Both the position numbers and the translations under genes were made by a program. Positions 46,846 through 59,127 of a stretch of 64,000 nucleotides of DNA are shown piece after piece; positions within the stretch are counted from its first letter, which is position 1; the number at the start of each line of letters is the position of its first letter. The stretch comes from Streptomyces sp. NRRL S-118 (GTDB taxonomy: Bacteria; Actinomycetota; Actinomycetes; Streptomycetales; Streptomycetaceae), in the NCBI RefSeq assembly GCF_000716335.1, contig NZ_KL591005.1, positions 189,652 through 253,651 on the forward strand, in the 5' to 3' direction. Under the pieces are notes generated by a model. The model saw only the letters and a list, made by a program, of their open reading frames with translations. It was not told the origin of the DNA and searched no databases.

Positions 46846-47181
46846 TCAGGCTTCCCGCGGGCGGCGGGGGGCGTCCGCGATCTGTTCGTGGTGCCTGATC
46901 ACTTCGGCGATGATGAAGTTCAGCAGCTTCTCGGCGAACGTCGGGTCGAGCTTCGCGCTCTCCGCGAGCCGGCGCAGCCGGGCGATCTGGCGGGCCTCGC
47001 GGGCCGGGTCGGCCGGGGGCAGGTGGTGCCGGGCCTTGAGGTGGCCCACGCGCTGGGTGCACTTGAAACGCTCGGCCAGCATGTGGACGACCGCGGCGTC
47101 GATGTTGTCGATGCTTTCGCGCAGCTCGTTCAGTTCCGCCTGGACGGCATCGTCGACGCCGTCGATCTCGCTGGTGCTCAT
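46846..47181 (-). CDS. Chorismate mutase (AroQ type)
   Basis: A 111-residue all-helical mutase converting chorismate to prephenate for Phe/Tyr synthesis. Helix 1 has ELNELRESIDNIDAAVVHML with the conserved Arg and Asp, then RFKCTQRVGHLKARHHLP (catalytic Arg/Lys) and a C-terminal helix FAEKLLNFIIAEVIRHHEQI. ATG 47181 gives the normal family length. It follows the AraC gene on the same strand by 11 bases. The 200 bp between it and pepN are GC-rich and show nothing. Confidence 0.92.
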   Translation of the reverse strand: MSTSEIDGVDDAVQAELNELRESIDNIDAAVVHMLAERFKCTQRVGHLKARHHLPPADPAREARQIARLRRLAESAKLDPTFAEKLLNFIIAEVIRHHEQIADAPRRPREA

Positions 47182-47192
47182 GAGGGGCGAGC

Positions 47193-48080
47193 TTAGACGG
47201 GTCCGGTGCCGATCGTCGGTGGGTGTTCGGGATCTGGGACCCGGGTGCTCCACCCGCCGGGCACCGTACGTCCCTGCTGCTCGCGGAAGCGGACCGGGGC
47301 GGTGCCCACGCGGCGGGTGAACAGCCGCGAGAAGTACGCCGGGTCGTCGTAGCCGACGCGGCGCGCCACCGCGGCGACGGGCAGCTCGGTGCCGGTGAGG
47401 AGCTCCTTGGCGCGCCCGAGGCGGACGGAGAGGAGGTAGTCCTTGGGGCTGCACCCGGCGCCGCGGCGTACCGCCGTGCGCAGCTCGGCGGGGGTCATGC
47501 CGTGCCGGGCGGCGTGCTCGGCGACCGACAGGGGCCGGCAGGCGTCGCGGGCGAGTGCCTCGAGGACGGGGTCGCCGTCGGCGTCGGTGCCGACGCGGGC
47601 GCGGCGCAGGGCGACGAGGAGTTCGTGGACGGCGGCGGACGTCTCCACCTCGAGGAGCGGGTTGCCGGGCCGGGCCGCCCGGGCGATGCGGCCGATGACG
47701 GAGCGGGCGGGGCCGGCGTCGGCGAGCGGGACGAGGGGGCGGTCGGGCTCGATGTAGCCGAGTTCGGTGTACGTGGCGGTGACGGGGCCGGTGAAGTCGA
47801 CGAAGCCCTCGTCCCAGCCGGTGACCGGGTGGGGTGCGTAGTGGTGCGGGACGCCGGGGGTGAGCCAGAGCAGTGCGGGCGCGGTGACGGTCAGGCGCCG
47901 CCCGTCGGGGCAGCGGTACCAGCCGCCGCCCGCGTTGATCACGACGGCGACGTGGTGGTCGAGGGTGCGGGGGCCGACCGCGGGCAGGGTGCCGTGCTGG
48001 AGGCCGACGCCGAGGCAGACCAGGCCCAGGCGGTGGTGCTGGGGGCCGGGCGTGAAGAAGCGCATCCAGGTGTGGTACAT
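47193..48080 (-). CDS. AraC family transcriptional regulator
   Basis: A 295-residue regulator. The N-terminal cupin-like sensor domain (about residues 10-165) contains HHVAVVINAGGGWYRCPDG and LTPGVPHHYAPHP; the C-terminal 100 residues carry two HTH motifs (SVAEHAARHGMTPAELRTAV; PVAAVARRVGYDDPAYFSRL). The sensor type and divergence from the GH35 gene suggest it senses a sugar and controls that gene. ATG 48080 has GGAGG 7 bases upstream. Confidence 0.92.
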   Translation of the reverse strand: MYHTWMRFFTPGPQHHRLGLVCLGVGLQHGTLPAVGPRTLDHHVAVVINAGGGWYRCPDGRRLTVTAPALLWLTPGVPHHYAPHPVTGWDEGFVDFTGPVTATYTELGYIEPDRPLVPLADAGPARSVIGRIARAARPGNPLLEVETSAAVHELLVALRRARVGTDADGDPVLEALARDACRPLSVAEHAARHGMTPAELRTAVRRGAGCSPKDYLLSVRLGRAKELLTGTELPVAAVARRVGYDDPAYFSRLFTRRVGTAPVRFREQQGRTVPGGWSTRVPDPEHPPTIGTGPV

Positions 48081-48210
48081 CCCTCGGCCTCCCCGCCCCC
48101 GTGCCCGCCTCGTCCTTGCGTCCACACAGCGCTGATCCTCGTCCATGGACCGGTCCGCCGCCAGAGGGCGAGAGTGGGTCGCGGAACGTGACCGGAAGAG
48201 GGGTGGCGCT

Positions 48211-52099
<3,889 letters not shown>

Positions 52100-52195
52100 G
52101 ACGGCGCGGCCGTCCGGCGGCCGTGGTCGCCGGCGGCCCCGGCCGCGCCGGCAGCCGTGGCCGTCAACAGCGCTGGTCGTGAGCGGCCGTGGCCG

Positions 52196-52588
52196 TCAGC
52201 AGCCGTGGTCGACCAGGTCGAAGGAGGCGTAATGGTCGGCCGTGTAGTAGTCCTCCTCCGGTGCGCCCGTGACGACGCGGCGCGCGCCGCGGTCGGGGGA
52301 GCCGGGGGTGACGACGGTGTACTCGCGGTAGTAGCCGGGGTCGTGGCGCGGCAGGATCCCCTCGCGGTTCTCGAAGACGTCGCCGTCCTCGGGGTGGGGG
52401 TAGGGGCCGCCGGAGTCGATCAGGTCGAGGGTGTCGTGGGCCTGCGCGGGCAGGGCGGTCAGGCAGATGTGGCCGACGTCCTGCCGGTCGGGCCGTACGG
52501 GTGCGCTCGCGGCGGCCGGGCCCGCGAGCAGTGCGGGCAGCAGGGCGGTGGCGGCGGCGAGCATGCTGATACGTGGGGGGATGCGCAT
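52196..52588 (-). CDS. Secreted guanyl-specific ribonuclease (RNase Sa family)
   Basis: A 130-residue exported nuclease. A signal peptide of about 30 residues ends AAASA. The mature domain has the RNase Sa layout: HICLTALPAQAHDTLDLI, GDVFENREGILP, the catalytic Glu in YYREYTVVTPG, Arg in RGARRVVTG, and catalytic His in DHYASFDLV, with Cys residues at both ends for the disulfide. It cleaves RNA 3' of G. ATG 52588 has AGGA 7 bases upstream. No barstar-like inhibitor gene is adjacent, although Streptomyces strains often encode one elsewhere. Confidence 0.92.
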   Translation of the reverse strand: MRIPPRISMLAAATALLPALLAGPAAASAPVRPDRQDVGHICLTALPAQAHDTLDLIDSGGPYPHPEDGDVFENREGILPRHDPGYYREYTVVTPGSPDRGARRVVTGAPEEDYYTADHYASFDLVDHGC

Positions 52589-52672
52589 GGGCTCATCCTG
52601 GCGGTCAACGCCCGTGCTCCGGCGCCATGTTGACGCGATCCGCACGTTTCGGGGAGGTGGTGAAGGCGGCCT

Positions 52673-53776
52673 TCACCGGCCGCCGCGGGTTCCGCCGCGG
52701 GTTCCGCCGCGGATGCCGCCGCCCCGGACGCGACCGCCCCGGACGCCGCTGTCCGCGGGCGGCACGACCTCCGCGGCCGGCAGGGTCTCCCGGACCGGCA
52801 CGCCGTCGCGCGTCAGCAGGCCGCCCAGGGCGGTGCGTTCGTGCAGGACGGACTTGCCGGCGCGGACGGTGGTGATCAGGCCCGCGGCGCGCAGGGCGGC
52901 GGTGTGGGCGGAGACGGTGGCGTCGCTGACCCGCAGCCGCCGGGCGAGCCCGCCGGTGGTGTGCTGCTCCGCGAGCAGCAGCAGGATGTCCAGGCGGGTC
53001 CGGCCGAGCACCCCGGCCAGCGCTTCGTGCGGGCCGCCGGGGCCGTACGGCGTGGGCGGCAGGCCCGTACCGGCGGGGTAGGTCACACCGAGGGGGCCGC
53101 CGGGCAGGTCGGCGAGGAGCGGGTGGCCGGTCCAGTGGAAGGTCGGCAGCAGGAGGAGGCCGCGGCCGTTCAGTTCGATGTCCCGCTCCCCCGGCGCGTC
53201 CTGCCCCGCCGCCTCCCACTCCCACACCCCGCCGCGCAGCCGGCTGCCGGGGACGAGCCCGGTGAGCGCGGCGCCGACGCCGTGCTCGGCCACGGCCACG
53301 GCGTGGCGCGTGAACTCCGCCCGGTGCAGGTCCCGCACGACGTCCCACACCGGCCCCAGGACCGTGCCGAAGGCCGCGCTCTGCGCCGCGCGCAACCGCT
53401 GCCAGGCGTCGGCGTCGCCCCGGTGCAGGCCCCGGATCCACGGCGGGACGGGCGCGGTGTGATGGGCGTACGCCCGCTCCAGCTCGGAGCGTACGAAGGC
53501 GGGCCGGGCCGCCCGTACGCCGTCCAGCGCGTCCTCCAGGCCGTCGCCGAACACATCGAGGAAGCGCGGCGCCACGGCCGCGGGTACCAGGTCGGCCAGC
53601 GGTGCGGCGGCGGGCGGCAGGGAGCGGAGCAGTCGCTGCCGCCAGCGGCCGATGAGCAGGTCGCCGCCGGGGCGGAACAGCCGCAGGAAGGCCGTGTTCA
53701 GCTCCTGCAGGGGGGCGGGGCGGGCGGGGAACCGCACGCGTGCGAAGTCGTCGGCCGTGAAGTGGATCCGGATCAC
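52673..53776 (-). CDS. ArsR-type winged-helix regulator with large N-terminal domain
   Basis: A 367-residue regulator. The N-terminal ~240 residues form a domain starting VIRIHFTADDFARVRF, seen in DUF5937-type ArsR proteins (recalled). The C-terminal HTH is LARRLRVSDATVSAHTAALRAAGLITTVRAGKSVLHE near 285-325. The last 20 residues are Gly/Arg repeats (GGTRGGTRGGR) encoded by tandem CCGCGGGTT units, which may be slippage-prone. GTG 53776 has GGGGAG upstream. Divergent from the alpha/beta hydrolase at 53910, a likely target. Confidence 0.87.
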   Translation of the reverse strand: MIRIHFTADDFARVRFPARPAPLQELNTAFLRLFRPGGDLLIGRWRQRLLRSLPPAAAPLADLVPAAVAPRFLDVFGDGLEDALDGVRAARPAFVRSELERAYAHHTAPVPPWIRGLHRGDADAWQRLRAAQSAAFGTVLGPVWDVVRDLHRAEFTRHAVAVAEHGVGAALTGLVPGSRLRGGVWEWEAAGQDAPGERDIELNGRGLLLLPTFHWTGHPLLADLPGGPLGVTYPAGTGLPPTPYGPGGPHEALAGVLGRTRLDILLLLAEQHTTGGLARRLRVSDATVSAHTAALRAAGLITTVRAGKSVLHERTALGGLLTRDGVPVRETLPAAEVVPPADSGVRGGRVRGGGIRGGTRGGTRGGR

Positions 53777-53909
53777 CTGCTGCGCTCCCCCGGCGGCTGT
53801 GCGCCATCTTTTCGGGCAGGGCCTCAATGATCGCCCCTGCTCCGCGTCGCCCGTCAGCATGCACGCACACGACACCGGCGCACGACGTACGACGCACGAG
53901 GAGAACATC

Positions 53910-55196
53910 ATGTCCGGAGGCACCATGGACCGGCGGACCGTGACCAGGTCGGCCGCCGTACTGGCCGCCGCGCTGCTGAGCGGCGGGGCCGGCGGTACCG
54001 CGCAGGCGCGGCCGGGGGCGCAGCACGCGGCACGGGCCCGGGCCCGGACGCACGCCGGGGAGGACGTCGTCCTGACGCTGCCGGCGCCGACCGGCCGCCA
54101 CCGGGTCGGGGTGACCACCCTGTACCTGGTCGACCACGACCGGCGCGACCCGTGGAACCCGGAGGTTCCCGTACGGGAGGTCATGGCCACCGTCCTCTAC
54201 CCGGCCCGTACCGTCCGGGGCTACCCGCGGGCGCCGCAGATGACGCGGAAGGCCGCGGAGTCCTTCGCGGGGTTCGTCCCCGTCTACCAGCACCCGGAGC
54301 TGCCGGATGCGGGGGTGGACTGGGCGGCCACCCTGACCCATGCGCACGCGGGCGCCCCCGCGCAGCCCGTGCGGCGTCCGGTGGTGCTGTACAGCCCCGG
54401 CGGCGGCCATGCCCGCACCCTCGGCACCGTGGTCGCCGAGGAACTGGCGAGCCACGGGTACGTGGTGGTGACCATCGATCACCCCGGGGACGCCAGCGAG
54501 GTCGAGTTCCCCGGCACGACGGCGTACCGGGACGACCCCCTGCGCACCACCGTCTTCGTCGGTGATCCGCGGACGGACCCCTCGCTCTTCCGCACCGCGA
54601 TCGCTACCCGGGTCGCGGATGTCCGGTTCGTCCTGGACCGGCTGGCGGTCCTGGCGGCCGGGGGCAACCCGGATGCCGCCGGGCGTCCCCTGCCGGAGCA
54701 TCTCGGCAGGGCGCTGGACCTGCGCCGGGTGGGCGTCTACGGCCACTCGGCGGGCGGCACCACCGCCGCCCAGGCGCTGTACGAGGACCGCCGCATCGCC
54801 GCGGCGATCAACCTCGAGGGCTACCTGGACCATCCGGCCCAGGTGCCCGGCGGGACGGGAGAGCTGTTCCCGGTCGCGCGGGACGGGGTGGACCGGCCGC
54901 TTCTGCTGGTGCGGACGGACGGTTTCCGCCACGGGCAGGCGCTGGAGCCCTCGTGGTCGGCCGTGGCCGCCCGCTCGGGGGGCCTCGTCCGGCGCTGCCG
55001 CGTCGACCACGCCGACCACGCGGTGTTCACCGACTACGCCGCTCTGGTACCGCAGTTGCAGGCCGCCGGGCTGATGACCTCCGAGGACCGGGTCAGGCTG
55101 GTCGGCGCACTCGACCCGGCCGTGTCGGTGCCCCTGGTGCGGGACCGGGTGCGCGCGTTCCTCGCCCGGCACCTGGCGGGCCCGGGACACCGCTAG
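53910..55196 (+). CDS. Exported alpha/beta hydrolase (PAF-acetylhydrolase-like)
   Basis: A 428-residue hydrolase. A Tat-like signal (MDRRTVTRSAAVLAAALL) leads to the hydrolase domain: oxyanion segment PVVLYSPGGGHARTLG, nucleophile elbow GHSAGG near residue 286, and a C-terminal His in DHADHAVFTDYA. The acid residue is probably the Asp in LLLVRTDGFR. It likely cleaves lipid or polyester esters outside the cell. ATG 53910 has GAGGAG 6 bases upstream. It faces the ArsR-type regulator across 133 bp. Confidence 0.88.
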   Translation: MSGGTMDRRTVTRSAAVLAAALLSGGAGGTAQARPGAQHAARARARTHAGEDVVLTLPAPTGRHRVGVTTLYLVDHDRRDPWNPEVPVREVMATVLYPARTVRGYPRAPQMTRKAAESFAGFVPVYQHPELPDAGVDWAATLTHAHAGAPAQPVRRPVVLYSPGGGHARTLGTVVAEELASHGYVVVTIDHPGDASEVEFPGTTAYRDDPLRTTVFVGDPRTDPSLFRTAIATRVADVRFVLDRLAVLAAGGNPDAAGRPLPEHLGRALDLRRVGVYGHSAGGTTAAQALYEDRRIAAAINLEGYLDHPAQVPGGTGELFPVARDGVDRPLLLVRTDGFRHGQALEPSWSAVAARSGGLVRRCRVDHADHAVFTDYAALVPQLQAAGLMTSEDRVRLVGALDPAVSVPLVRDRVRAFLARHLAGPGHR

Positions 55197-55249
55197 GCCC
55201 GGTCGGGCCGGGGGTCCGCGCCCGGTTCCGGAGCCGCCGCCGGGTCAGG

Positions 55250-56311
55250 TCAGGGTCGCGGACCTGGGCCGGGGCCCGGGTCACGGGACCGGCCGCGGGC
55301 CTGGTCGGGGGCCGGGGCGGCGGCGGGGCGGGGCTGCGGCCAGAGGAAGCCGAAGCCGGTGCCCCGCACCGAGAGGCGGCGCACGGCACCGCACGGGGCG
55401 TCAGGACCGTACGCCCCGCCCCTCGGCGGTACGGCACGCAGGCTCAGGCCCCGGCGCCGCAGGCCGCGCAGGAAGAACGGCAGGCCCGCGGCCCACATCA
55501 GCGCCGCCGTCACGAGGCCGCCCAGCAGGAAGGTGCCGAAGCCCGAGACGTGGAGGGTGGGCCGCAGTGCCGTGCTGAACCAGGAGACCAGCCACAGCAT
55601 CAGCGCGCTGCCGGCGACGGAGCCCACGGCGAGGAAGGGCAGCACCCGGAGCACGATCTGCCGCAGGGCGGGCCACCCCAGGTCGTGCGAGACCGTGAAC
55701 CCGGTGCCGAGAAGGGAGAACAGGACGGCGAGCGCCGCCATGGCGAGAAGGGTCCGCCACCACGCGTCGGTGTCCGGCCGGATGCCGTCGAGCGCCACCG
55801 TCAGGAGCCACAGCACCCCGAAGGACACGGCCAGGCGGCCGAGCCGGCCCGCCGCGCCCTGCGCCCTGCCCTCCGCCGTGAGCGGGCCGCGCAGTGCGGT
55901 GAGGGCCATGCCGAGCAACAGGTCGGCCAGGGCGACGACCACGAGGGGCCGGGCGCCGGAGATGTGCAGGGGGAGGTCCAGCAGTCCGCACACGGCCTCC
56001 GCCAGCCACCACAGGAGGGGTGCCGCCACCAGAACGCCGCCCACCATGGCGGCGGTGACCGTGCAGCCCACGGCCGCTTCGTGGCGGCGTACGGCGCCCA
56101 CGCGCCCCAGCCGGGGCAGTCCGTGCTTCAGCGCCAGGACCGGCAGGTGGGCCAGCCTCGCCAGCGCGAGGACGATCAGCACGACCGCCGCCTGCCGGGC
56201 GGCCGGGCCGTCCAGTTCCACCCCGCGGGTGACCTGTGCGGCGCCCCATGTGGAGGCGCTGCCCGCGACCAGCCCCCACGCCGCTTTCCCCGCCCGTTCC
56301 CGCATCAGCAT
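55250..56311 (-). CDS. Multi-spanning membrane protein of unknown function
   Basis: A 353-residue membrane protein with about eight hydrophobic helices, for example QAAVVLIVLALARLAHLPVL, AAMVGGVLVAAPLLWWLAEA and LVVVALADLLLGMALTAL. The polar, proline-rich C-terminal tail after about residue 290 is probably cytoplasmic. I recognise no family. The ATG at 56311 with GAGGGGG 5 bases upstream was chosen over an ATG at 56392. The 232 bp upstream (56312-56543) contain imperfect copies of GACGGCGCACCGTGA and no gene. Confidence 0.72.
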   Translation of the reverse strand: MLMRERAGKAAWGLVAGSASTWGAAQVTRGVELDGPAARQAAVVLIVLALARLAHLPVLALKHGLPRLGRVGAVRRHEAAVGCTVTAAMVGGVLVAAPLLWWLAEAVCGLLDLPLHISGARPLVVVALADLLLGMALTALRGPLTAEGRAQGAAGRLGRLAVSFGVLWLLTVALDGIRPDTDAWWRTLLAMAALAVLFSLLGTGFTVSHDLGWPALRQIVLRVLPFLAVGSVAGSALMLWLVSWFSTALRPTLHVSGFGTFLLGGLVTAALMWAAGLPFFLRGLRRRGLSLRAVPPRGGAYGPDAPCGAVRRLSVRGTGFGFLWPQPRPAAAPAPDQARGRSRDPGPGPGPRP

Positions 56312-56543
56312 CCGCGCCCCCTCGTACCTCGTACGGGATGTGCTCGTACGGGCCCCCGCGTACGGGCTGCCCCACCCATGCGCTTCCCCCATGCTGATGG
56401 CCCCGCCCGGCCCTGTGAAGACGCCGTGCGAAGACGCGCCGCGGGGAGGCCTCGTGACGGCGCATCGCGACGGCGCACCGTGAGGACGCGGCGTGACGAC
56501 GCACCGCGGGGCGCATCGAGACGGCGCACCGTGACGACGCCCG

Positions 56544-57464
56544 CTACGTCGTGCCGTACACCGGGAGCGGTGCCTGCGCCGCGGCCAGGAGGGAGCGGGC
56601 GGCCTGTCCGGCGGCGGCGGGGGTCCAGCGGCCGGGCCGGTCGGTGGTGGGGCCGCGGCGCCAGCCGTCCATGACGGTGATGCGGCCCGCCTCCGCCTCG
56701 AAGACGCGTCCGGTGACCCCCTCGCAGGCCGGGGAGCCGAGCCAGACGACGAGCGGCGAGACGTTCCCGGGGGCCATGGCGTCGAAGCCGCCGTCGCGCG
56801 GGGCGGCCATGGTGGCGGCGAAGGTGCGCTCGGTCATGCGGGTACGGGCGGCGGGGGCGACGGCGTTGACCTGGACGCCGTAGCGGGCGAGTTCGGCGGC
56901 CGCGACGAGGGTGAGGGCGAGGATGCCCGCCTTGGCGGCCGCGTAGTTGGCCTGTCCGACGCTGCCGAGGAGACCGGCTCCGGAACCGGTGTTGACCACG
57001 CGGGCCCGGGGTTCGCGGCCCGCCTTCGTCTCGGAGCGCCAGTGCGCGGCGGCGTGCTTGAGGGGCAGGAAGTGGCCCGTGAGGTGGACGCGTACGACGG
57101 CGTCCCAGTCGTCCTCGTCCAGGTTGACGAGCATGCGGTCGCGCAGGAAGCCCGCGTTGTTCACGAGGGTGTCGAGCCCGCCGAAGACGTCCAGCGCGGT
57201 GGCGACGAGCGAGGCGGCGCCGTCCGTGGTGGCGATGTCGCCGCCGTGTGCGACGGCTTCGCCGCCCGCGGCACGGATCTCCGCGGCCACCCGCCGGGCG
57301 GGGCTGTCGGCGGCCGGGGTGCCGTCGAGTCCGACGCCCAGGTCGTTGACGACCACGCGGGCGCCCTCGGCGGCGAAGGCGAGGGCGTGGGCGCGTCCGA
57401 GACCGCGGCCGGCGCCGGTGACGGCGACGACGCGGCCCGCGCAGAGTCCGGCCGTGGGGTTCAT
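56544..57464 (-). CDS. Short-chain dehydrogenase/reductase (Rv3548c-like)
   Basis: A 306-residue SDR. NAD(P)-binding VAVTGAGRGLGRAHALAF near the start, NNAG near residue 105, catalytic Ser in NTGSGAGLLGS and YxxxK in NYAAAK. The C-terminal extension of about 50 residues is seen in Rv3548c-type SDRs (304 residues in M. tuberculosis). In position and pair structure it matches the steroid C/D-ring locus, where such enzymes oxidise hydroxyl groups of CoA-linked hydrindane intermediates; the exact substrate is inferred. Start overlaps the upstream SDR stop by 4 bases (ATGA). Confidence 0.9.
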   Translation of the reverse strand: MNPTAGLCAGRVVAVTGAGRGLGRAHALAFAAEGARVVVNDLGVGLDGTPAADSPARRVAAEIRAAGGEAVAHGGDIATTDGAASLVATALDVFGGLDTLVNNAGFLRDRMLVNLDEDDWDAVVRVHLTGHFLPLKHAAAHWRSETKAGREPRARVVNTGSGAGLLGSVGQANYAAAKAGILALTLVAAAELARYGVQVNAVAPAARTRMTERTFAATMAAPRDGGFDAMAPGNVSPLVVWLGSPACEGVTGRVFEAEAGRITVMDGWRRGPTTDRPGRWTPAAAGQAARSLLAAAQAPLPVYGTT

Positions 57465-58234
57465 GTCGGGTCTCCTTGGGGGCGGGCGGTCGCGGCGTCC
57501 AGGAACGCGGGGCGTTCACCGCCGCCGTGGACGAGGAGCGAGGCGCCGGTGATGTACGCGGCGCGGTCGGAGGCGAGGAAGACCGCCGCGTCGCCGGCGT
57601 CGGACGGCTCGGCGAGCCGCCCCAGGGGGACGGTGCGGGCGACGGCGGCGACGCCCTCCTCGTCGCCGTAGTGCAGACGGGCGAGTTCGGTGCGGACCAT
57701 GCCGAGGAGCAGGGTGTTGACCCGTACGCCGGGCGCCCACTCGACGGCCATCGAGCGGGCCAGGTGGTCCAGGCCGGCCTTGGCCGCGCCGTACGCCGCC
57801 GAGCCGGGCGACGGGCGGGTCCCGCTCACGCTGCCGACCATCACGATCGAGCCCCGGGCGGCGCGCAGGTGCTCGTACGCGGCGAGGGAGGCGGTCAGCG
57901 GCGCGAGGAGGTTCAGCTCCACGACCCGCCGGTGCTGCTCGGCGCTCCCGCCGGCGAGCGTCCGGTACGGCGTGCCGCCCGCGTTGTTGACCAGGACGTC
58001 GAGGCGGCCGTGCGTGGCCGCCACGTCCGCGAAGAAGTCCCGTACGGCGGCCGGTTCGCGCAGGTCGAGGGGGCGGAACTCGGCCCGCCGGCCGGCCGCC
58101 CGCACCGGCCGCGGCGGTGGCCGCCGGGCGCAGACCACCACCTGGGCGCCCGCCGCCAGGCAGGCCCGCGCGATGCCGGCGCCGACGCCGCGCGTGCCGC
58201 CGGTGACGACCGCGACCCTCCCGTCCAGCTCCAT
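57461..58234 (-). CDS. Short-chain dehydrogenase/reductase (Rv3549c-like)
   Basis: A 257-residue SDR with VAVVTGGTRGVGAGIARACL at the cofactor site, NNAGGTPY near residue 88, catalytic Ser in MVGSVSGTRPSPGS and YGAAK. Its size and place, immediately divergent from the echA20-like gene, match Rv3549c of M. tuberculosis. It leads the two-gene SDR operon. The ATG at 58234 lies 54 bases from the divergent start, with a palindrome between them. Confidence 0.9.
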   Translation of the reverse strand: MELDGRVAVVTGGTRGVGAGIARACLAAGAQVVVCARRPPPRPVRAAGRRAEFRPLDLREPAAVRDFFADVAATHGRLDVLVNNAGGTPYRTLAGGSAEQHRRVVELNLLAPLTASLAAYEHLRAARGSIVMVGSVSGTRPSPGSAAYGAAKAGLDHLARSMAVEWAPGVRVNTLLLGMVRTELARLHYGDEEGVAAVARTVPLGRLAEPSDAGDAAVFLASDRAAYITGASLLVHGGGERPAFLDAATARPQGDPT

Positions 58235-58253
58235 CCGCTGCTACCTTCCGCCT

Positions 58254-58267
58254 AACAAACGTTTGGT
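58254..58267. promoter_or_regulatory. KstR2-like operator in the divergent steroid-gene promoter
   Basis: AACAAACGTTTGGT is a near-perfect palindrome fitting the KstR2 motif AnCAAGnnCTTGnT except for symmetric G-to-A and C-to-T changes. It is nested in a wider imperfect inverted repeat bounded by GCTACCTT (58240-58247) and AAGGTAGC (58271-58278). It covers most of the 54-bp gap, so one TetR-type repressor could block both directions. kstR2 itself is not in the window. Confidence 0.72.
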
Positions 58268-58288
58268 GGAAAGGTAGCTGATCGGCTC

Positions 58289-59047
58289 ATGGGTGTCTCC
58301 ACCACGAACCCCGGCGAAGGGGTAGCGGTCGTCGAGGTCGACGTCCCGCCCGTCAACGCCCTTCCCGTACGCGGCTGGTACGGGCTCGCCGACGCCGTGC
58401 GCACCGCCGGGCGCGACCCGGACACGCGCTGCGTGGTCCTCGCGGCGTCCGGCCGGGGCTTCAACGCGGGCGTCGACCTCAAGGAGTTGCAGCGGGACGA
58501 CACCGGACGCACCGCGCTGCTCGGCGTCAACCGCGCCTGCGCGGAGGCGTTCGCGGCGGTGTACGAGTGCGAGGTGCCGGTGGTGGCGGCGGTGCACGGC
58601 TTCTGCCTCGGCGGCGGCATCGGGCTGGTCGGCAACGCCGACGCGGTCGTGGCCTCCGACGACGCCGTGTTCGGGCTGCCCGAGCTCGACCGGGGCGCGC
58701 TGGGCGCGGCCACCCATCTGGCCCGCCTGGTCCCCCAGCACCTGATGCGGGCCCTGTACTTCACCTCGCGGACCGCCACCGCCGCCGAGCTGCACGCCCA
58801 CGGATCGGTCTGGCGGGTCGTGCCGCGCGAGGGGCTGCGGGAGGCGGCACTGGAGCTGGCGCGGGAGATCGCACGCAAGGACGGGTACCTGCTGCGGCTC
58901 GCCAAGGCCGCGATCAACGGGGTCGACCCGGTCGACGTGCGCCGCAGCTACCGCTTCGAGCAGGGCTTCACCTTCGAGGCGGCCCTGAGCGGGGTCGCCG
59001 ACCGCGTTCGCGGCACCTTCGGGGCCGCCGGGACGGGAGAGGACTAG
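58289..59047 (+). CDS. echA20: EchA20-like CoA ring hydrolase (crotonase family)
   Basis: A 252-residue crotonase-fold protein. Oxyanion-hole segments are ASGRGFNAGVDLKEL near residue 53 and HGFCLGGGIGLVGNAD near 105. In M. tuberculosis EchA20 (Rv3550) opens the steroid D ring of the CoA-linked intermediate. The order echA20-ipdA-ipdB-ipdC with two divergent SDRs is the same as Rv3550-Rv3553 and Rv3548c-Rv3549c, which is the main reason for the name. ATG at 58289 follows the palindromic promoter. Assignment within crotonases relies on synteny. Confidence 0.87.
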   Translation: MGVSTTNPGEGVAVVEVDVPPVNALPVRGWYGLADAVRTAGRDPDTRCVVLAASGRGFNAGVDLKELQRDDTGRTALLGVNRACAEAFAAVYECEVPVVAAVHGFCLGGGIGLVGNADAVVASDDAVFGLPELDRGALGAATHLARLVPQHLMRALYFTSRTATAAELHAHGSVWRVVPREGLREAALELAREIARKDGYLLRLAKAAINGVDPVDVRRSYRFEQGFTFEAALSGVADRVRGTFGAAGTGED

Positions 59048-59127
59048 CCGGCCGTGACGGACAGGGCGACGAACCACCGGACCACGACGGACGGACCATG
59101 GCGGACGGAGCCACGAGGGGCAGGGGC

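Noticed and set aside
52196..52588. RNase Sa as a toxin with adjacent immunity gene
   Set aside because: Neighbours are a metallopeptidase and an ArsR-type regulator; no barstar-like gene is nearby.
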